From Gammaproteobacteria bacterium (GTDB lineage Bacteria; Pseudomonadota; Gammaproteobacteria; JAJFKG01), in contig JAJFKG010000039.1 of assembly GCA_021773335.1 (NCBI GenBank), forward strand, positions 1 to 35,341: a stretch of 35,341 nucleotides of DNA, written 5' to 3'. The notes beneath the pieces were generated by a model. The model ran no database searches, was not told the origin of the DNA, and was given only the letters and a program-made list of their open reading frames with translations. The translations under genes were made by a program, and so were the position numbers. This document shows, piece after piece, positions 1-6,845 of the stretch (position 1 is its first letter; each line of letters begins with the position of its first letter).

Positions 1-228
1 TTTCTTGTCGGTATCGCTATCGAGTTGTTGACTGAGCTTAATGAGTGCCGCTGGTGAGGGACATCTGGCTTCGCCAGCGGCGCAAAATACGTCAAAGATA
101 GTCGATACACCGACCACAGTGCCATCCTTCAATAGGAGGTAAGCAAAAAAACGCAAGAGTCCTGCCTGACGTGCCAAACTAGACAGTTGTGCTTTAAGCT
201 CGAGATGGCGTCCTGGTTGTGTGGCCAT
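1..228 (-). CDS. Unrecognised protein, 3' end outside the window
   Basis: Reading the minus strand from the ATG at 228, 76 codons stay open to base 1, so the C-terminus is missing. The product starts MATQPGRHLELKAQ and has a hydrophobic stretch (LLRFFAYLLL) near residues 24-33 and a Cys-containing segment (FDVFCAAGEARCPSP). I recognise no family. The start is supported by a TGATG stop-start overlap with the small membrane gene upstream, which implies translational coupling, and by the ORF running unbroken to the window edge. Together with its two neighbours it looks like part of a compact operon on a mobile element, which is inference. Confidence 0.55.
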   Translation of the reverse strand, partial: MATQPGRHLELKAQLSSLARQAGLLRFFAYLLLKDGTVVGVSTIFDVFCAAGEARCPSPAALIKLSQQLDSDTDKK

Positions 229-362
229 CAGCTTACTACCAGAGTGCCTAAGTAAATCATACTGGCCGTTGTTACAAATGCTAATAAACTCGCCGTACTG
301 ATAGCGTTAAAGGCGTGCCAAAAAGTAATATGACGTTGATACCATTGTTTTAACTGTTTCAT
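228..362 (-). CDS. Small single-pass membrane protein (44 aa)
   Basis: This 44-residue ORF starts MKQLKQWYQRH and ends TLVVS. It has a basic N-terminus followed by one long hydrophobic segment (ASLLAFVTTASMIYLG), so it is probably a single-pass inner-membrane peptide with its N-terminus in the cytoplasm. A good ribosome binding site (TAGGAAAC) lies 8-10 bases before the ATG, and its TGA overlaps the ATG of the next gene as TGATG. Small size, membrane segment and tight packing recall mobile-element or conjugation operons, but no family is recognised. Confidence 0.6.
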   Translation of the reverse strand: MKQLKQWYQRHITFWHAFNAISTASLLAFVTTASMIYLGTLVVS

Positions 363-413
363 TGTTTATGTTTCCTATGTTAAGAGTGACACCGGTCTGT
401 GAGTGGTCGTCTC

Positions 414-641
414 TTAAGCCGCCGCACGTTGTAGCAACTGCTGCGCGAAGTTATCACGGCTAACACAGCGCGATAACCAACGCGCTGGCAATGCGTTACC
501 TCGCATGGCATGCGCAACCAACCATTCTGTTTTATCGATTTGGGCCTGGGAAGGGTCGTTAATACCGAGTTCATCGAGTAAAGCTATCGCCAAATAGTTG
601 TAGGTGTGTTTGGGTAGTGTCGTTGCTGGTTGCGTATTCAT
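414..641 (-). CDS. Small hypothetical protein (75 aa)
   Basis: The product begins MNTQPATTLPKHTYNYLAIA and appears to be a soluble, mixed alpha-helical protein with no motif I can name. An in-frame ATG at 659 exists, but AAGGA lies 8 bases before the ATG at 641, so 641 is the better start. It is the first of three co-directional small genes on the minus strand, 51 bases from the next one. The Tyr-rich start followed by a leucine-rich helix could be a DNA- or partner-binding domain, but that is not demonstrable here. Confidence 0.5.
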   Translation of the reverse strand: MNTQPATTLPKHTYNYLAIALLDELGINDPSQAQIDKTEWLVAHAMRGNALPARWLSRCVSRDNFAQQLLQRAAA

Positions 642-701
642 GGTGTCATTCCTTGTCATGCGTTCGTGTTATTGCAAATTCTCGCGAGTCATTAATGTGG
701 C

Positions 702-724
702 TGCGTATTACCACGAACTTGATC
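702..724 (+). repeat. IS21 left terminal inverted repeat
   Basis: It starts TGCGTATTACCACGAA and ends in TTGATC. It matches the reverse complement of 3337-3359 at 17 of 23 positions, including the terminal TG and the inner TGATC. Confidence 0.65.
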
Positions 725-795
725 AAAGAATTTCATGAAGCTGATCATGGAATTTCAAAAACGCTGATCGCATTTCGTTGATTTTGCAATTGTGT

Positions 796-843
796 GATCA
801 TTTTCATGCAATTATGCTGAAATCAGCGATCATTTTCATGCAA
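796..843 (+). repeat. IS21 left subterminal direct repeats
   Basis: GATCATTTTCATGCAA occurs at 796-811 and again at 828-843. More degenerate relatives (TTTCATGAAGCTGATCA and a TTTCA...GCTGATCGCA form) occur at 731-775. IS21-family ends carry several such repeats for transposase binding. The region 660-979 holds no gene other than these element ends. Confidence 0.6.
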
Positions 844-979
844 CTGTGTTGCCTCCCAGGTAACCCATTGAGATAAAGCGAGATTTTCTTCTGTACCCTA
901 TTAACCTGGGGAGCTATTCTTTTGTGTTTATTAAATGAACATCTTTGGAGAGTCCCCCATGCCAATGAAGAGGATATCG

Positions 980-2517
980 ATGAAAAAATATCGCGAACTA
1001 CTGCGCTTAAAATACCAAACCAAGCTCACCCACCGACAAATAGGTCGAGCGTTGGTATTTCACCAGCAACAGTGTCCAACTACAGCCAAGCAGCTCAGAA
1101 AGCGGGCTTGAGCTGGCCATTGCCAACGTCACTGAGTGATGAAGAACTGATAGCGCGCATTGAACCGGTTGCCAAGCAACTGCGTCATCAATCAAGCAGT
1201 AAGGTGATGCCTTGCTGGCCAGAGATTGCGAAGGCACTGACAACGAAACACATGACGTTGCGGTTACTTTGGGAAGATTATGCTGCCGCACATGGCAAGA
1301 AAGCGTATAGCTACACTCACTTCACCCGAGGTTATAAAGCCTGGTCTAAACGTCAGAAAGTCAGTTTGCGCTTGACGCATAAGGCCGGTGAAAAAGCCTT
1401 TATTGACTACGCCGGCACAACGATTGCTGTCTTAAACCATGATGGCACAGTGGCCTTTCATGCGCATTTATTTGTGATGGCGCTTGGCTTGTCGCACTAT
1501 ACGTTTGCTCATGCCTGCCGTTCGCAGCAGTTGCCAGACTGGCTTGATGCCCATGTGCGTGCGCTTGATTACTTCGATGGCGTACCCACCGTTTGGGTAC
1601 CTGACAACCTTAAAAGTGGCATTACCAACAGTTGCCAATTTGAACCTGAGGCTAACCTTAGTTATGCCGCCTTAGCTGAGCACTATGGTGCGGCCATCAT
1701 TCCAGCCAGGCCTGCTAGGCCACAAGATAAATCCATTGCTGAAAATGCCGTGTTGGTTGCCTCTCGTTGGATAATTGCACGCCTTGCGAAACAACGCTTT
1801 TACAGTTTACAGGCACTCAATAATGCCATCGCTGACTTATTAACCGCACTGAACAACAAACCCTTTCAAAAAAGAGAAGGCAGTCGTCGCCAGCAGTATG
1901 AGGCGCTTGAAAAAGCGGCACTTAATCCTATGCCCAAGACACGTTATGAGTATGCAAAGCTGGCGTATCAACGTGTGGCTAAGGATTATCACATCCGTAT
2001 CGACAAGCACTACTACAGTGTTCCCTATACACTTGTTGGTGAAACGCTTCTGTGCCGATTGACGGCAACGACAGTTGAGTTCTTATATCAAAACCAACGC
2101 GTTGCCTCTCATCTGCGCAGTGATAAACCGGATGCAAAAACAACGTGTACATCACATATGCCTAAGCACCACCAAGACTATCATGCCTGGTCTCCACAAA
2201 CCTTTATGGATTGGGCAGAGCAAACAGGGACTGCTGTCCTTCAAGTCGCTCAACACATACTGGCCACAAAAAAGCATCCCGAACAATGCAGTAAGATACA
2301 TGCTGGCCTCAAGCGTTTAGCAAAAAATGTTGGCATCAAGCGCCTTAACCATGCCTGTCGGCGAGCACTGGCTTGCCACTGCATTAGCTTTAGAAGTATT
2401 GAATCCATCTTAAACGCAGGTCTGGATAAACAGCCCTATCTGCAAATGGTCACCGCCAATGATAATACCGAGCACACCAATCTTCGTGGCGCAGCGTATT
2501 ATCAATCATCGTCATAA
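980..2517 (+). pseudogene. istA: IS21 transposase IstA, frameshifted near the N-terminus
   Basis: IstA is the DDE transposase that cuts and joins the element ends. The natural start is the ATG at 980 (AAGAGGAT upstream; MKKYRELLRLKYQTKLTHRQ, the usual IstA helix-turn-helix start). The reading frame must change at TTGGT, bases 1052-1056, where the family has Leu-Gly-Ile-Ser; one G appears to be missing. From 1054 on, the other frame reads GISPATVSNYSQAAQKAG and continues intact to 2517. It contains the catalytic-core motifs FIDYAG, WVPDNLKS and SIAENAVLVASRW. The long ORF that can be opened from a TTG at 922 has a non-native N-terminus. The alternatives are a sequencing error or ribosomal frameshifting, but I see no slippery heptamer. 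Confidence 0.8.
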
Positions 2518-2543
2518 CACAACCATAACCTAGGAGATAAAAC

Positions 2544-3281
2544 ATGTTAGACAATCTGTTAGTGGATAAACTCAACCAGCTCAAATTACACGGTATGCAG
2601 CAAGCCATTTTGCAGTTCAACCAACAAGACTCACTGTCACAACTGACCTTCCAAGAAGGCTTAGGATTATTGCTCGACCAAGAAGCTAATTATCGACAGT
2701 CTAAGCGTCTCATGCGACTCATCAAAGCCGCCAAACTACGTTACGCCAATGCCATGATTGAGGATATTAATTATGAGCATAAGCGTGCCATCACTCACGA
2801 ACAGCTTAAGTGGCTGACAACCGGGCAATGGCTACAACAGCAACAAAATATCATCTTAACCGGGCCCACCGGCGTCGGCAAAACCTATCTTGCCTGTGCG
2901 TGTGCTCAACTAGCCTGCCGCCGAGGACTCAGTACCCGTTACTTTAGACTATCAAAGTTACTGGAGGCCCTAAGAATCGCTCATGCTGACGGCAGCTTCT
3001 CACGATTTACCGCACAGCTGCTGAAAGTAAAATGCCTGGTGATTGATGACTGGGGCATTGATGCCATTACCGCTGAGCGCCGCGCTGACCTACTTGAAGT
3101 CATTGATGATAGCTATGAACAACGCTCTGTCATCATTGCATCGCAACTGCCTGTCGATCATTGGCATGAGTATATTGGCGACAATACCATTGCTGATGCC
3201 ATCCTCGACAGGATTGTTCATCAAGCTCAACGGTTCAAGCTCGCAGGCGATTCTATGAGAAAGAGACTTGCAGCAAAATGA
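2544..3281 (+). CDS. istB: IS21 transposition helper ATPase IstB
   Basis: This is a 245-residue AAA+ ATPase of the IstB/DnaC type, which remodels target DNA and stimulates IstA. A Walker A motif GPTGVGKT lies near residue 107 and a Walker B motif CLVIDDWGID near residue 168, followed by a sensor-like SVIIASQLPVDHW segment. Length and order match the family. AGGAGAT lies just before the ATG, 26 bases after istA. It looks intact, so it could act in trans with an intact IstA elsewhere. Confidence 0.9.
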   Translation: MLDNLLVDKLNQLKLHGMQQAILQFNQQDSLSQLTFQEGLGLLLDQEANYRQSKRLMRLIKAAKLRYANAMIEDINYEHKRAITHEQLKWLTTGQWLQQQQNIILTGPTGVGKTYLACACAQLACRRGLSTRYFRLSKLLEALRIAHADGSFSRFTAQLLKVKCLVIDDWGIDAITAERRADLLEVIDDSYEQRSVIIASQLPVDHWHEYIGDNTIADAILDRIVHQAQRFKLAGDSMRKRLAAK

Positions 3282-3336
3282 TCACTGTGATTTAATCTCA
3301 GCACAGAATATTATCTTGTCGATCTCGATATTGCGC

Positions 3337-3359
3337 GATCAGATTCATGGAAGTACCCA
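3337..3359 (-). repeat. IS21 right terminal inverted repeat
   Basis: On the minus strand it reads TGGGTACTTCCATGAA and ends in CTGATC, matching the left end at 17 of 23 positions. It lies 56 bases after the istB stop. The flank after it shows no duplication of the left flank. Confidence 0.65.
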
Positions 3360-3475
3360 TTAAACAACAGCCGAGCCTGAATTTGCTCAAAATTTAACTG
3401 ATTAAGACTCGAGAAACGAAGTTTTTTCGAACCTATAAATCTACTATTCATTACCAAAATGAGGCTGAGTCAAGG

Positions 3476-3895
3476 ATGAAAAAACTAACTGGAAAATGTC
3501 TGTGTGGTGAAGTTGCCTATGAAATTGAGGGGGAGCTTGGCCCAATAGTTAATTGTCATTGTTCTATGTGTAGGCGTTGGCATGGTGCAGCATTCAGAAC
3601 TCGCTGCACTGTAAAAAGTAAAAATTTTAAGTGGGTAAAGGGAAAAAAGATTTTATCAGAGTACCAATCATCTGAGTTTGTAATTCAAACTTTCTGTAGC
3701 ATATGTGGTTCCAGTTTAATCTGCATGTATAAAGATAAATCAGATTATATTGGGTTACCTATCGGCGGTCTTGATCAGGATCCCGGAAATAGACCTGTGG
3801 CTAATATTTTCGTCGGCTCTAAAGCAGCATGGTATGAAATTACAGATGACTTGCCGCAGTATGACGAAGAGCCTCCTGAAAATTTTGGCCTTTAA
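3476..3895 (+). CDS. GFA/CENP-V family zinc-binding protein
   Basis: This 139-residue protein has the full cysteine pattern of the glutathione-dependent formaldehyde-activating (GFA) superfamily. The pattern is C8-x-C10, C27-x-C29-x2-C32 (NCHCSMCRRWHG) and C74-x2-C77 (FCSICGSS), so a fold with two zinc ions is expected. Most members are uncharacterised; the name does not prove formaldehyde chemistry. The ATG at 3476 directly follows AAGG, with a GAGG about 11 bases upstream. It stands alone between the IS21 element and the inverted-repeat array, so it may be island cargo or a leftover host gene. Confidence 0.85.
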   Translation: MKKLTGKCLCGEVAYEIEGELGPIVNCHCSMCRRWHGAAFRTRCTVKSKNFKWVKGKKILSEYQSSEFVIQTFCSICGSSLICMYKDKSDYIGLPIGGLDQDPGNRPVANIFVGSKAAWYEITDDLPQYDEEPPENFGL

Positions 3896-3953
3896 TTATT
3901 TTTTCATCAGTATCTCGCCGATGTTTCCTCTGAGAACGAACTTTAAAATGTTT

Positions 3954-3997
3954 TTGCTTGCTGTCACTGTGAGTTTAGTCACAGTGACAGCGAGCAA
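3954..3997. repeat. Inverted repeat 1 of the array
   Basis: GCTGTCACTGTGA (3960-3972) pairs perfectly with TCACAGTGACAGC (3979-3991) around a 6-base loop. The stem extends outward by TTGCT/AGCAA across one T-G wobble. It starts 58 bases after the GFA gene and has no adjacent T-tract on the plus strand that would make it a classical terminator. Confidence 0.8.
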
Positions 3998-4025
3998 CGC
4001 GAAGATGTTATCAAAACAAATTTTT

Positions 4026-4048
4026 TTGCGTAACAACTTGTTACGCAA
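4026..4048. repeat. Inverted repeat 2 of the array
   Basis: TTGCGTAACAA and TTGTTACGCAA form a perfect 11-bp palindrome around one central base. It follows a run of seven T residues at 4021-4027. Confidence 0.8.
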
Positions 4049-4058
4049 CGCCGAAACC

Positions 4059-4094
4059 GAAATTGCGTATATATAATTATATATGCGCAATTTC
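4059..4094. repeat. Inverted repeat 3 of the array (36-bp palindrome)
   Basis: The halves begin GAAATTGCG and end CGCAATTTC around an AT-alternating centre (TATATATAATTATATATG). Only one base pair is mismatched and there is no loop, so it would form a cruciform or a long hairpin. Confidence 0.8.
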
Positions 4095-4099
4095 TATGT

Positions 4100-4149
4100 C
4101 GCACCATAACGCGTATAGCATAGCGTTATTGTGCGGTGGCGAAGCCACC
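4100..4149. repeat. Inverted repeats 4 and 5 of the array
   Basis: CGCACCATAACGC (4100-4112) pairs with GCGTTATTGTGCG (4123-4135) with one mismatch and a 10-base loop. Immediately after, GGTGGC-GAA-GCCACC (4135-4149) is a perfect hairpin sharing its first G with the previous stem. Confidence 0.75.
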
Positions 4150-4150
4150 T

Positions 4151-4238
4151 GTGCTGACCGAAAAATCAGAGCAATGACGATGACGTAACTGCGGGGTTGA
4201 ATCTCGTGATGAATGTGTTATGATTTTTCGGTCAGCAC
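4151..4238. repeat. Inverted repeat 6, overlapping the hammerhead 5' arm
   Basis: GTGCTGACCGAAAAATCA (4151-4168) and TGATTTTTCGGTCAGCAC (4221-4238) are perfectly complementary over 18 bases, 52 bases apart. The right arm includes CAC at 4236-4238, which is also the 5' strand of hammerhead stem I, so the two structures compete. Confidence 0.8.
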
Positions 4239-4286
4239 AACTGATGAGCAGTGAAGCTGCGAAACCAATAGTAATTGGTCTTGTGT
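4235..4286 (+). ncRNA. Type I hammerhead ribozyme, copy 1
   Basis: The conserved core is complete. CTGATGA is at 4241-4247; stem II GCAG/CTGC is at 4248-4251/4257-4260 with loop TGAAG; GAAA is at 4261-4264. Stem III is A-CCAAT/ATTGG-T at 4264-4269/4274-4279 with loop AGTA. The cleavable C is 4280, within the classic GTC triplet. Stem I is CACAA (4236-4240) with TTGTG (4281-4285) plus a terminal G-U, so both ends of the motif lie in stem I, making it type I. Self-cleavage after C4280 would leave a 2',3'-cyclic phosphate and a 5'-OH. Loop-loop contacts between stems I and II cannot be judged by eye. Confidence 0.9.
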
Positions 4287-4289
4287 AAA

Positions 4290-4393
4290 GTCGCTACGTA
4301 CCCTTAACCCCAGCGACGGGTCGTTAGATTGGGTTGATTAACGCCTTTGGCGTTATATCTCGTTAACAGTGTGCCTTTTATGGTGCAGCTGTC
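4290..4393 (+). ncRNA. Conserved structured RNA domain after hammerhead 1
   Basis: About 100 bases 3' of the cleavage site are nearly identical to the segment after copy 2. Predicted helices are GTCGCT/AGCGAC (4290-4295/4312-4317), AACGCC/GGCGTT (4340-4345/4349-4354) and TGTGCC/GGTGCA (4370-4375/4382-4387). The last one has different sequence but still pairs in copy 2. ACCCTTAACCCC could also pair with the later GGGTTGAT, giving a pseudoknot. No known RNA family is recognised. It lies in the leader of the small gene at 4632. Confidence 0.65.
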
Positions 4394-4631
4394 TTGGTAA
4401 ACCTCAGTCGAGGTTTTATCTCCAGGCTATAAACGTATTTATAGTTCTGTCCTTTGATTAAATGACTATTCGATACGACATGATTGAAACGAATCACTCG
4501 ATACTTATCGATCGTAATTTAATGCTTATTAATAATTACTCATGATAATGACGCAGGTATTACTTGTTAATGACACAACACTCAGGTGATTAATATTTAA
4601 TTTAACTTTTTAACTACTCAAGAAGGAAATA

Positions 4632-4877
4632 ATGATGACTTATAGCACATTAAATGAAGCCAATGATAATCAATCTCGTATTACTACAATCCCAAGCAAA
4701 GAGACCCAACCGAAGAAATTATTGACTGATGACTCATACAACAAAATTCGATCCGTACAGAATACAATTCAAGATGAAACTGACATGATTCCCGCTTTAC
4801 GCAAGATTGTAAATGAACTGATTACTGATGAAAATCTTAAGCATGTGACCGATAAATTAATTCAGGACTATCAATAA
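4632..4877 (+). CDS. Small hypothetical protein downstream of hammerhead 1
   Basis: This 81-residue, charged and probably soluble protein starts MMTYSTLNEANDNQSRITTI. Its C-terminal half is helical (IPALRKIVNELITDENLKHV). AGAAGGAAAT precedes the ATG at 4632, and a second ATG follows at once. It contains no membrane segment or recognised motif. It is the first gene after the ribozyme module and lies upstream of the recombinases in the same direction, so it may be an accessory or regulatory protein of the unit. Function unknown. Confidence 0.6.
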   Translation: MMTYSTLNEANDNQSRITTIPSKETQPKKLLTDDSYNKIRSVQNTIQDETDMIPALRKIVNELITDENLKHVTDKLIQDYQ

Positions 4878-5059
4878 CTCAGGTATGACATATTTATTAT
4901 CAAGATTGAAGAACTAGGAGGAGCAGACTTCGAGAAAACACCCCAGTACCTTGGGCCTTTGGGTGCGTTAGCACTGTACCGTCATGTTGTGGACATGGCG
5001 CACGCCCATTACCACTAAACATACATTCCACCGGGTGTCAGCAAGCTGCCAATATAAAA
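4878..5059 (+). other. Structured leader before the recombinase pair
   Basis: A perfect Shine-Dalgarno-like AGGAGG (4916-4921) has no ATG, GTG or TTG at a usable distance. It is followed by small hairpins: GTGC-GTTA-GCAC near 4962-4973, CATGT-TGTGG-ACATG at 4983-4997, and CACCC...GGGTG around 4940-4963. The recombinase frame is open upstream to 4910 but contains no start codon before the ATG at 5060, which itself lacks a good ribosome binding site. The stretch may be a regulatory RNA or a recombinase recognition region. Confidence 0.35.
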
Positions 5060-5884
5060 ATGACCAGTCGAAGCGCATTACTACAAAAAGACATCGAGTC
5101 AGCATTGGCCATTGCCAATCGTGGCTCACCGAGCATGCAGGCCGTTAGAGGCGCAGTATTAAAGCGCCTAACAAAAGATTTACAGTTCATTAATCGCTTG
5201 CCTGGGCGTTTAGCAAACATGAGCGAAGCGTCATTGAGAGAATTGATTGCTATGTGGCGTGAACGCAATAACCAGGAAGCAGCTATACGTATGAAGATAA
5301 GCCACTTACGACACGTTTATAAGGCCTATTTGTCAAATTATGATTTTCCCGACAACCAGTCGTTGGGGCTGAATAGAATTGCTAACACAGAAAGGCCTAT
5401 TACGATTACTAATCTATCCGTTCAGCGCATTTCACTGCCATTAGCCAAAATTATTTGTAGCTTGCAATATCAGTTTGGACTGAAGTTATCGGAAGCTATT
5501 AGTTTACAATCCTTCATGTATTATGAAGGCCGTCTGCACATTCATCGTCAAGTGGCACATAATGGAGTAGAGCGCCAGATTACTGTTGAGTCTGAGTCTG
5601 CACACGAATTGTTGCTCTCGACGATAAAAGCCTATCCAAAAGGTTTTCTGCATCATTATCGCAACCAACATTTTGTCACGAAGCTAATCAAAGCGGAGCT
5701 CGGCAAAGTGGGGATATATCACAAAGAAAATTTTCGCCATCTTTATGTGCTGCGTCGTTACAGTGAGCTTATTGAATTACGCTCAGAAACCGCGGCCTTA
5801 CGACAACTGCGCTACGAGTTAGGTTATGCGCGTAATCATGAGGTGAAACAGATATTACGTGGGAAGCTAATCGATGAGTCGTAA
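5060..5884 (+). CDS. Tyrosine recombinase paralogue, catalytically degenerate
   Basis: This 274-residue protein has the two-domain layout of a tyrosine recombinase: an N-terminal SAM-like DNA-binding domain to about residue 110, then a catalytic-type domain. It aligns with the next gene through the box I region and through RHxYxxRRYxEL. Key residues are replaced. The first Arg is K142 (FGLKLSEA), the His of HxxR is E223 although R226 remains, the second His is Y256, and the position of the nucleophilic Tyr is I265, with no Tyr after it. It should bind DNA but not cut it. The start is the first ATG of the frame. Its end overlaps the next gene by 11 bases, so the two are probably made together and may act as a heteromer. 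Confidence 0.75.
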   Translation: MTSRSALLQKDIESALAIANRGSPSMQAVRGAVLKRLTKDLQFINRLPGRLANMSEASLRELIAMWRERNNQEAAIRMKISHLRHVYKAYLSNYDFPDNQSLGLNRIANTERPITITNLSVQRISLPLAKIICSLQYQFGLKLSEAISLQSFMYYEGRLHIHRQVAHNGVERQITVESESAHELLLSTIKAYPKGFLHHYRNQHFVTKLIKAELGKVGIYHKENFRHLYVLRRYSELIELRSETAALRQLRYELGYARNHEVKQILRGKLIDES

Positions 5885-6770
5885 GCTACGCGATGCGGGT
5901 ATTCACAGTGTGTTGAGCTTGTTCAAACAGACCAGTGATTTGTCCTACAAGACTAAAGCCGATTATCAGGCAGAAGCGCTGTTGATGATAAAGCAATTGC
6001 ATGGCTCGGGCGTACAATTATCAAATATTAGACACCTGAAGCCTAAACATGTGACACGATTGATTACACAGTGGCAGAATCAGCAGCTAAATGCAGGAAC
6101 CATTAAGAACCGTGTATCCGTGCTGCGCTATCTTGCAAATCGGATTGGCAAAAAGAGTTTGTTGCCGAAGACGAATGAAGAGCTTGGCTTGTCAAAACGA
6201 ACCATTGTCTCATCGACCAATCGCGCACAGCATCAACTCGATGTCAGTAAAATCACTGACAGGCATGTGCAACTATCGTTGCGTTTGCAGCAAGCCTTTG
6301 GGTTGCGCCGTGAGGAGAGTATTAAGTTTATACCGAGTGTGGCGGACAAAGGTGACTACGTTCAACTTATGGGGCCTTGGACAAAAGGTGGTATTCAGAG
6401 GAATATACCGATTACGAATCCAAAGCAGCGTGCATTGCTAGACGAACTTAAGCGCACGATTCCAACTGGCGAATCGTTAATCCCCAAAGAGCGTAGTTAC
6501 AAACAACAGCTCGACCGCTATGTGTATCAAACGCGCCAAGCAAAGATGCGAAACTTGCATGGTTTGCGTCATGGCTATGCGCAGCGACGTTATCATGAAC
6601 TCACAAAAAACTTGTCCGGCGGGGAAGGATGGCAGTGCCCGAAAATGAATGGGCCGGTTAGGGCAGAACTAACGGAGGGGCAGAGACGAGTAGATGAGCG
6701 AGCAAGATATATTGTGTCGAATGAGCTGGGACATTCTAGGGTTGGAGTGACAAGAATTTATCTGGGATAA
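5874..6770 (+). CDS. Tyrosine recombinase / integrase with complete active site
   Basis: This 298-residue site-specific recombinase cuts and rejoins DNA through a phosphotyrosine link. An N-terminal SAM-like domain covers about residues 20-95. The catalytic set is complete: R145 (FGLRREES), Lys in the TKGGIQR beta-hairpin, H229 and R232 (LHGLRHG), H287 (GHSRVGV) and nucleophile Y296 (TRIYLG), two residues from the end. It resembles integrase-domain proteins of integrative elements with a long insert between HxxR and GHS (LSGGEGWQCPKMNGP). The ATG lies inside the last codons of the preceding degenerate paralogue, so the pair is translationally coupled. Confidence 0.85.
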   Translation: MSRKLRDAGIHSVLSLFKQTSDLSYKTKADYQAEALLMIKQLHGSGVQLSNIRHLKPKHVTRLITQWQNQQLNAGTIKNRVSVLRYLANRIGKKSLLPKTNEELGLSKRTIVSSTNRAQHQLDVSKITDRHVQLSLRLQQAFGLRREESIKFIPSVADKGDYVQLMGPWTKGGIQRNIPITNPKQRALLDELKRTIPTGESLIPKERSYKQQLDRYVYQTRQAKMRNLHGLRHGYAQRRYHELTKNLSGGEGWQCPKMNGPVRAELTEGQRRVDERARYIVSNELGHSRVGVTRIYLG

Positions 6771-6845
6771 GTGGTTTCGCGCTGTGCGCTAGCTGTGACA
6801 GCAAGTGTAATTTTTTGAAAAAAATGAACACAGGCTTTTGTAAGC

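Larger units (their letters stand above)
702..3359 (+). mobile_element. IS21-family insertion sequence (about 2.66 kb)
   Basis: The element has istA and istB in the order and spacing typical of IS21, bounded by imperfect inverted repeats that start TGCGTATTACC on the left and TGGGTACTTCC on the right (17 of 23 bases match). Extra repeats of a GATCATTTTCATGCAA-type motif lie inside the left end, as expected for IS21 elements with multiple subterminal binding sites. No matching target duplication was found in the flanks (AATGTGGC on the left, TTAAACAA on the right). The frameshift in istA suggests this copy cannot transpose on its own. Confidence 0.8.
4232..4393 (+). repeat. Hammerhead-bearing direct repeat, left copy
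   Basis: This segment starts TCAGCACAACTGATGAGCAG and ends CAGCTGTC. It recurs at 7820-7983 in the same orientation, identical apart from hammerhead stem III, a few single bases and the last hairpin. After it, 4394-4631 holds only small hairpins (AAACCTC/GAGGTTT and CTATAAA/TTTATAG) and AT-rich sequence leading to the next gene. Confidence 0.85.

Noticed and set aside
922..979. Alternative istA start at a TTG (922)
   Set aside because: The resulting N-terminus is unlike IstA, whereas the ATG at 980 has a ribosome site and the family N-terminal sequence in another frame. The long frame exists only because of the indel.
694..3367. Target-site duplication around the IS21 element
   Set aside because: The bases next to the two inverted repeats do not match at any length from 4 to 8.
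3896..4090. ORFs on both strands through the inverted-repeat array
   Set aside because: They read through palindromes, giving mirrored sequences (VSLVTVTAS and its like) with no start signals.
4817..4830. A third hammerhead-like ACTGATGA in the 4632 gene
   Set aside because: No stem II and GAAA follow at the right distance; it is coding sequence.
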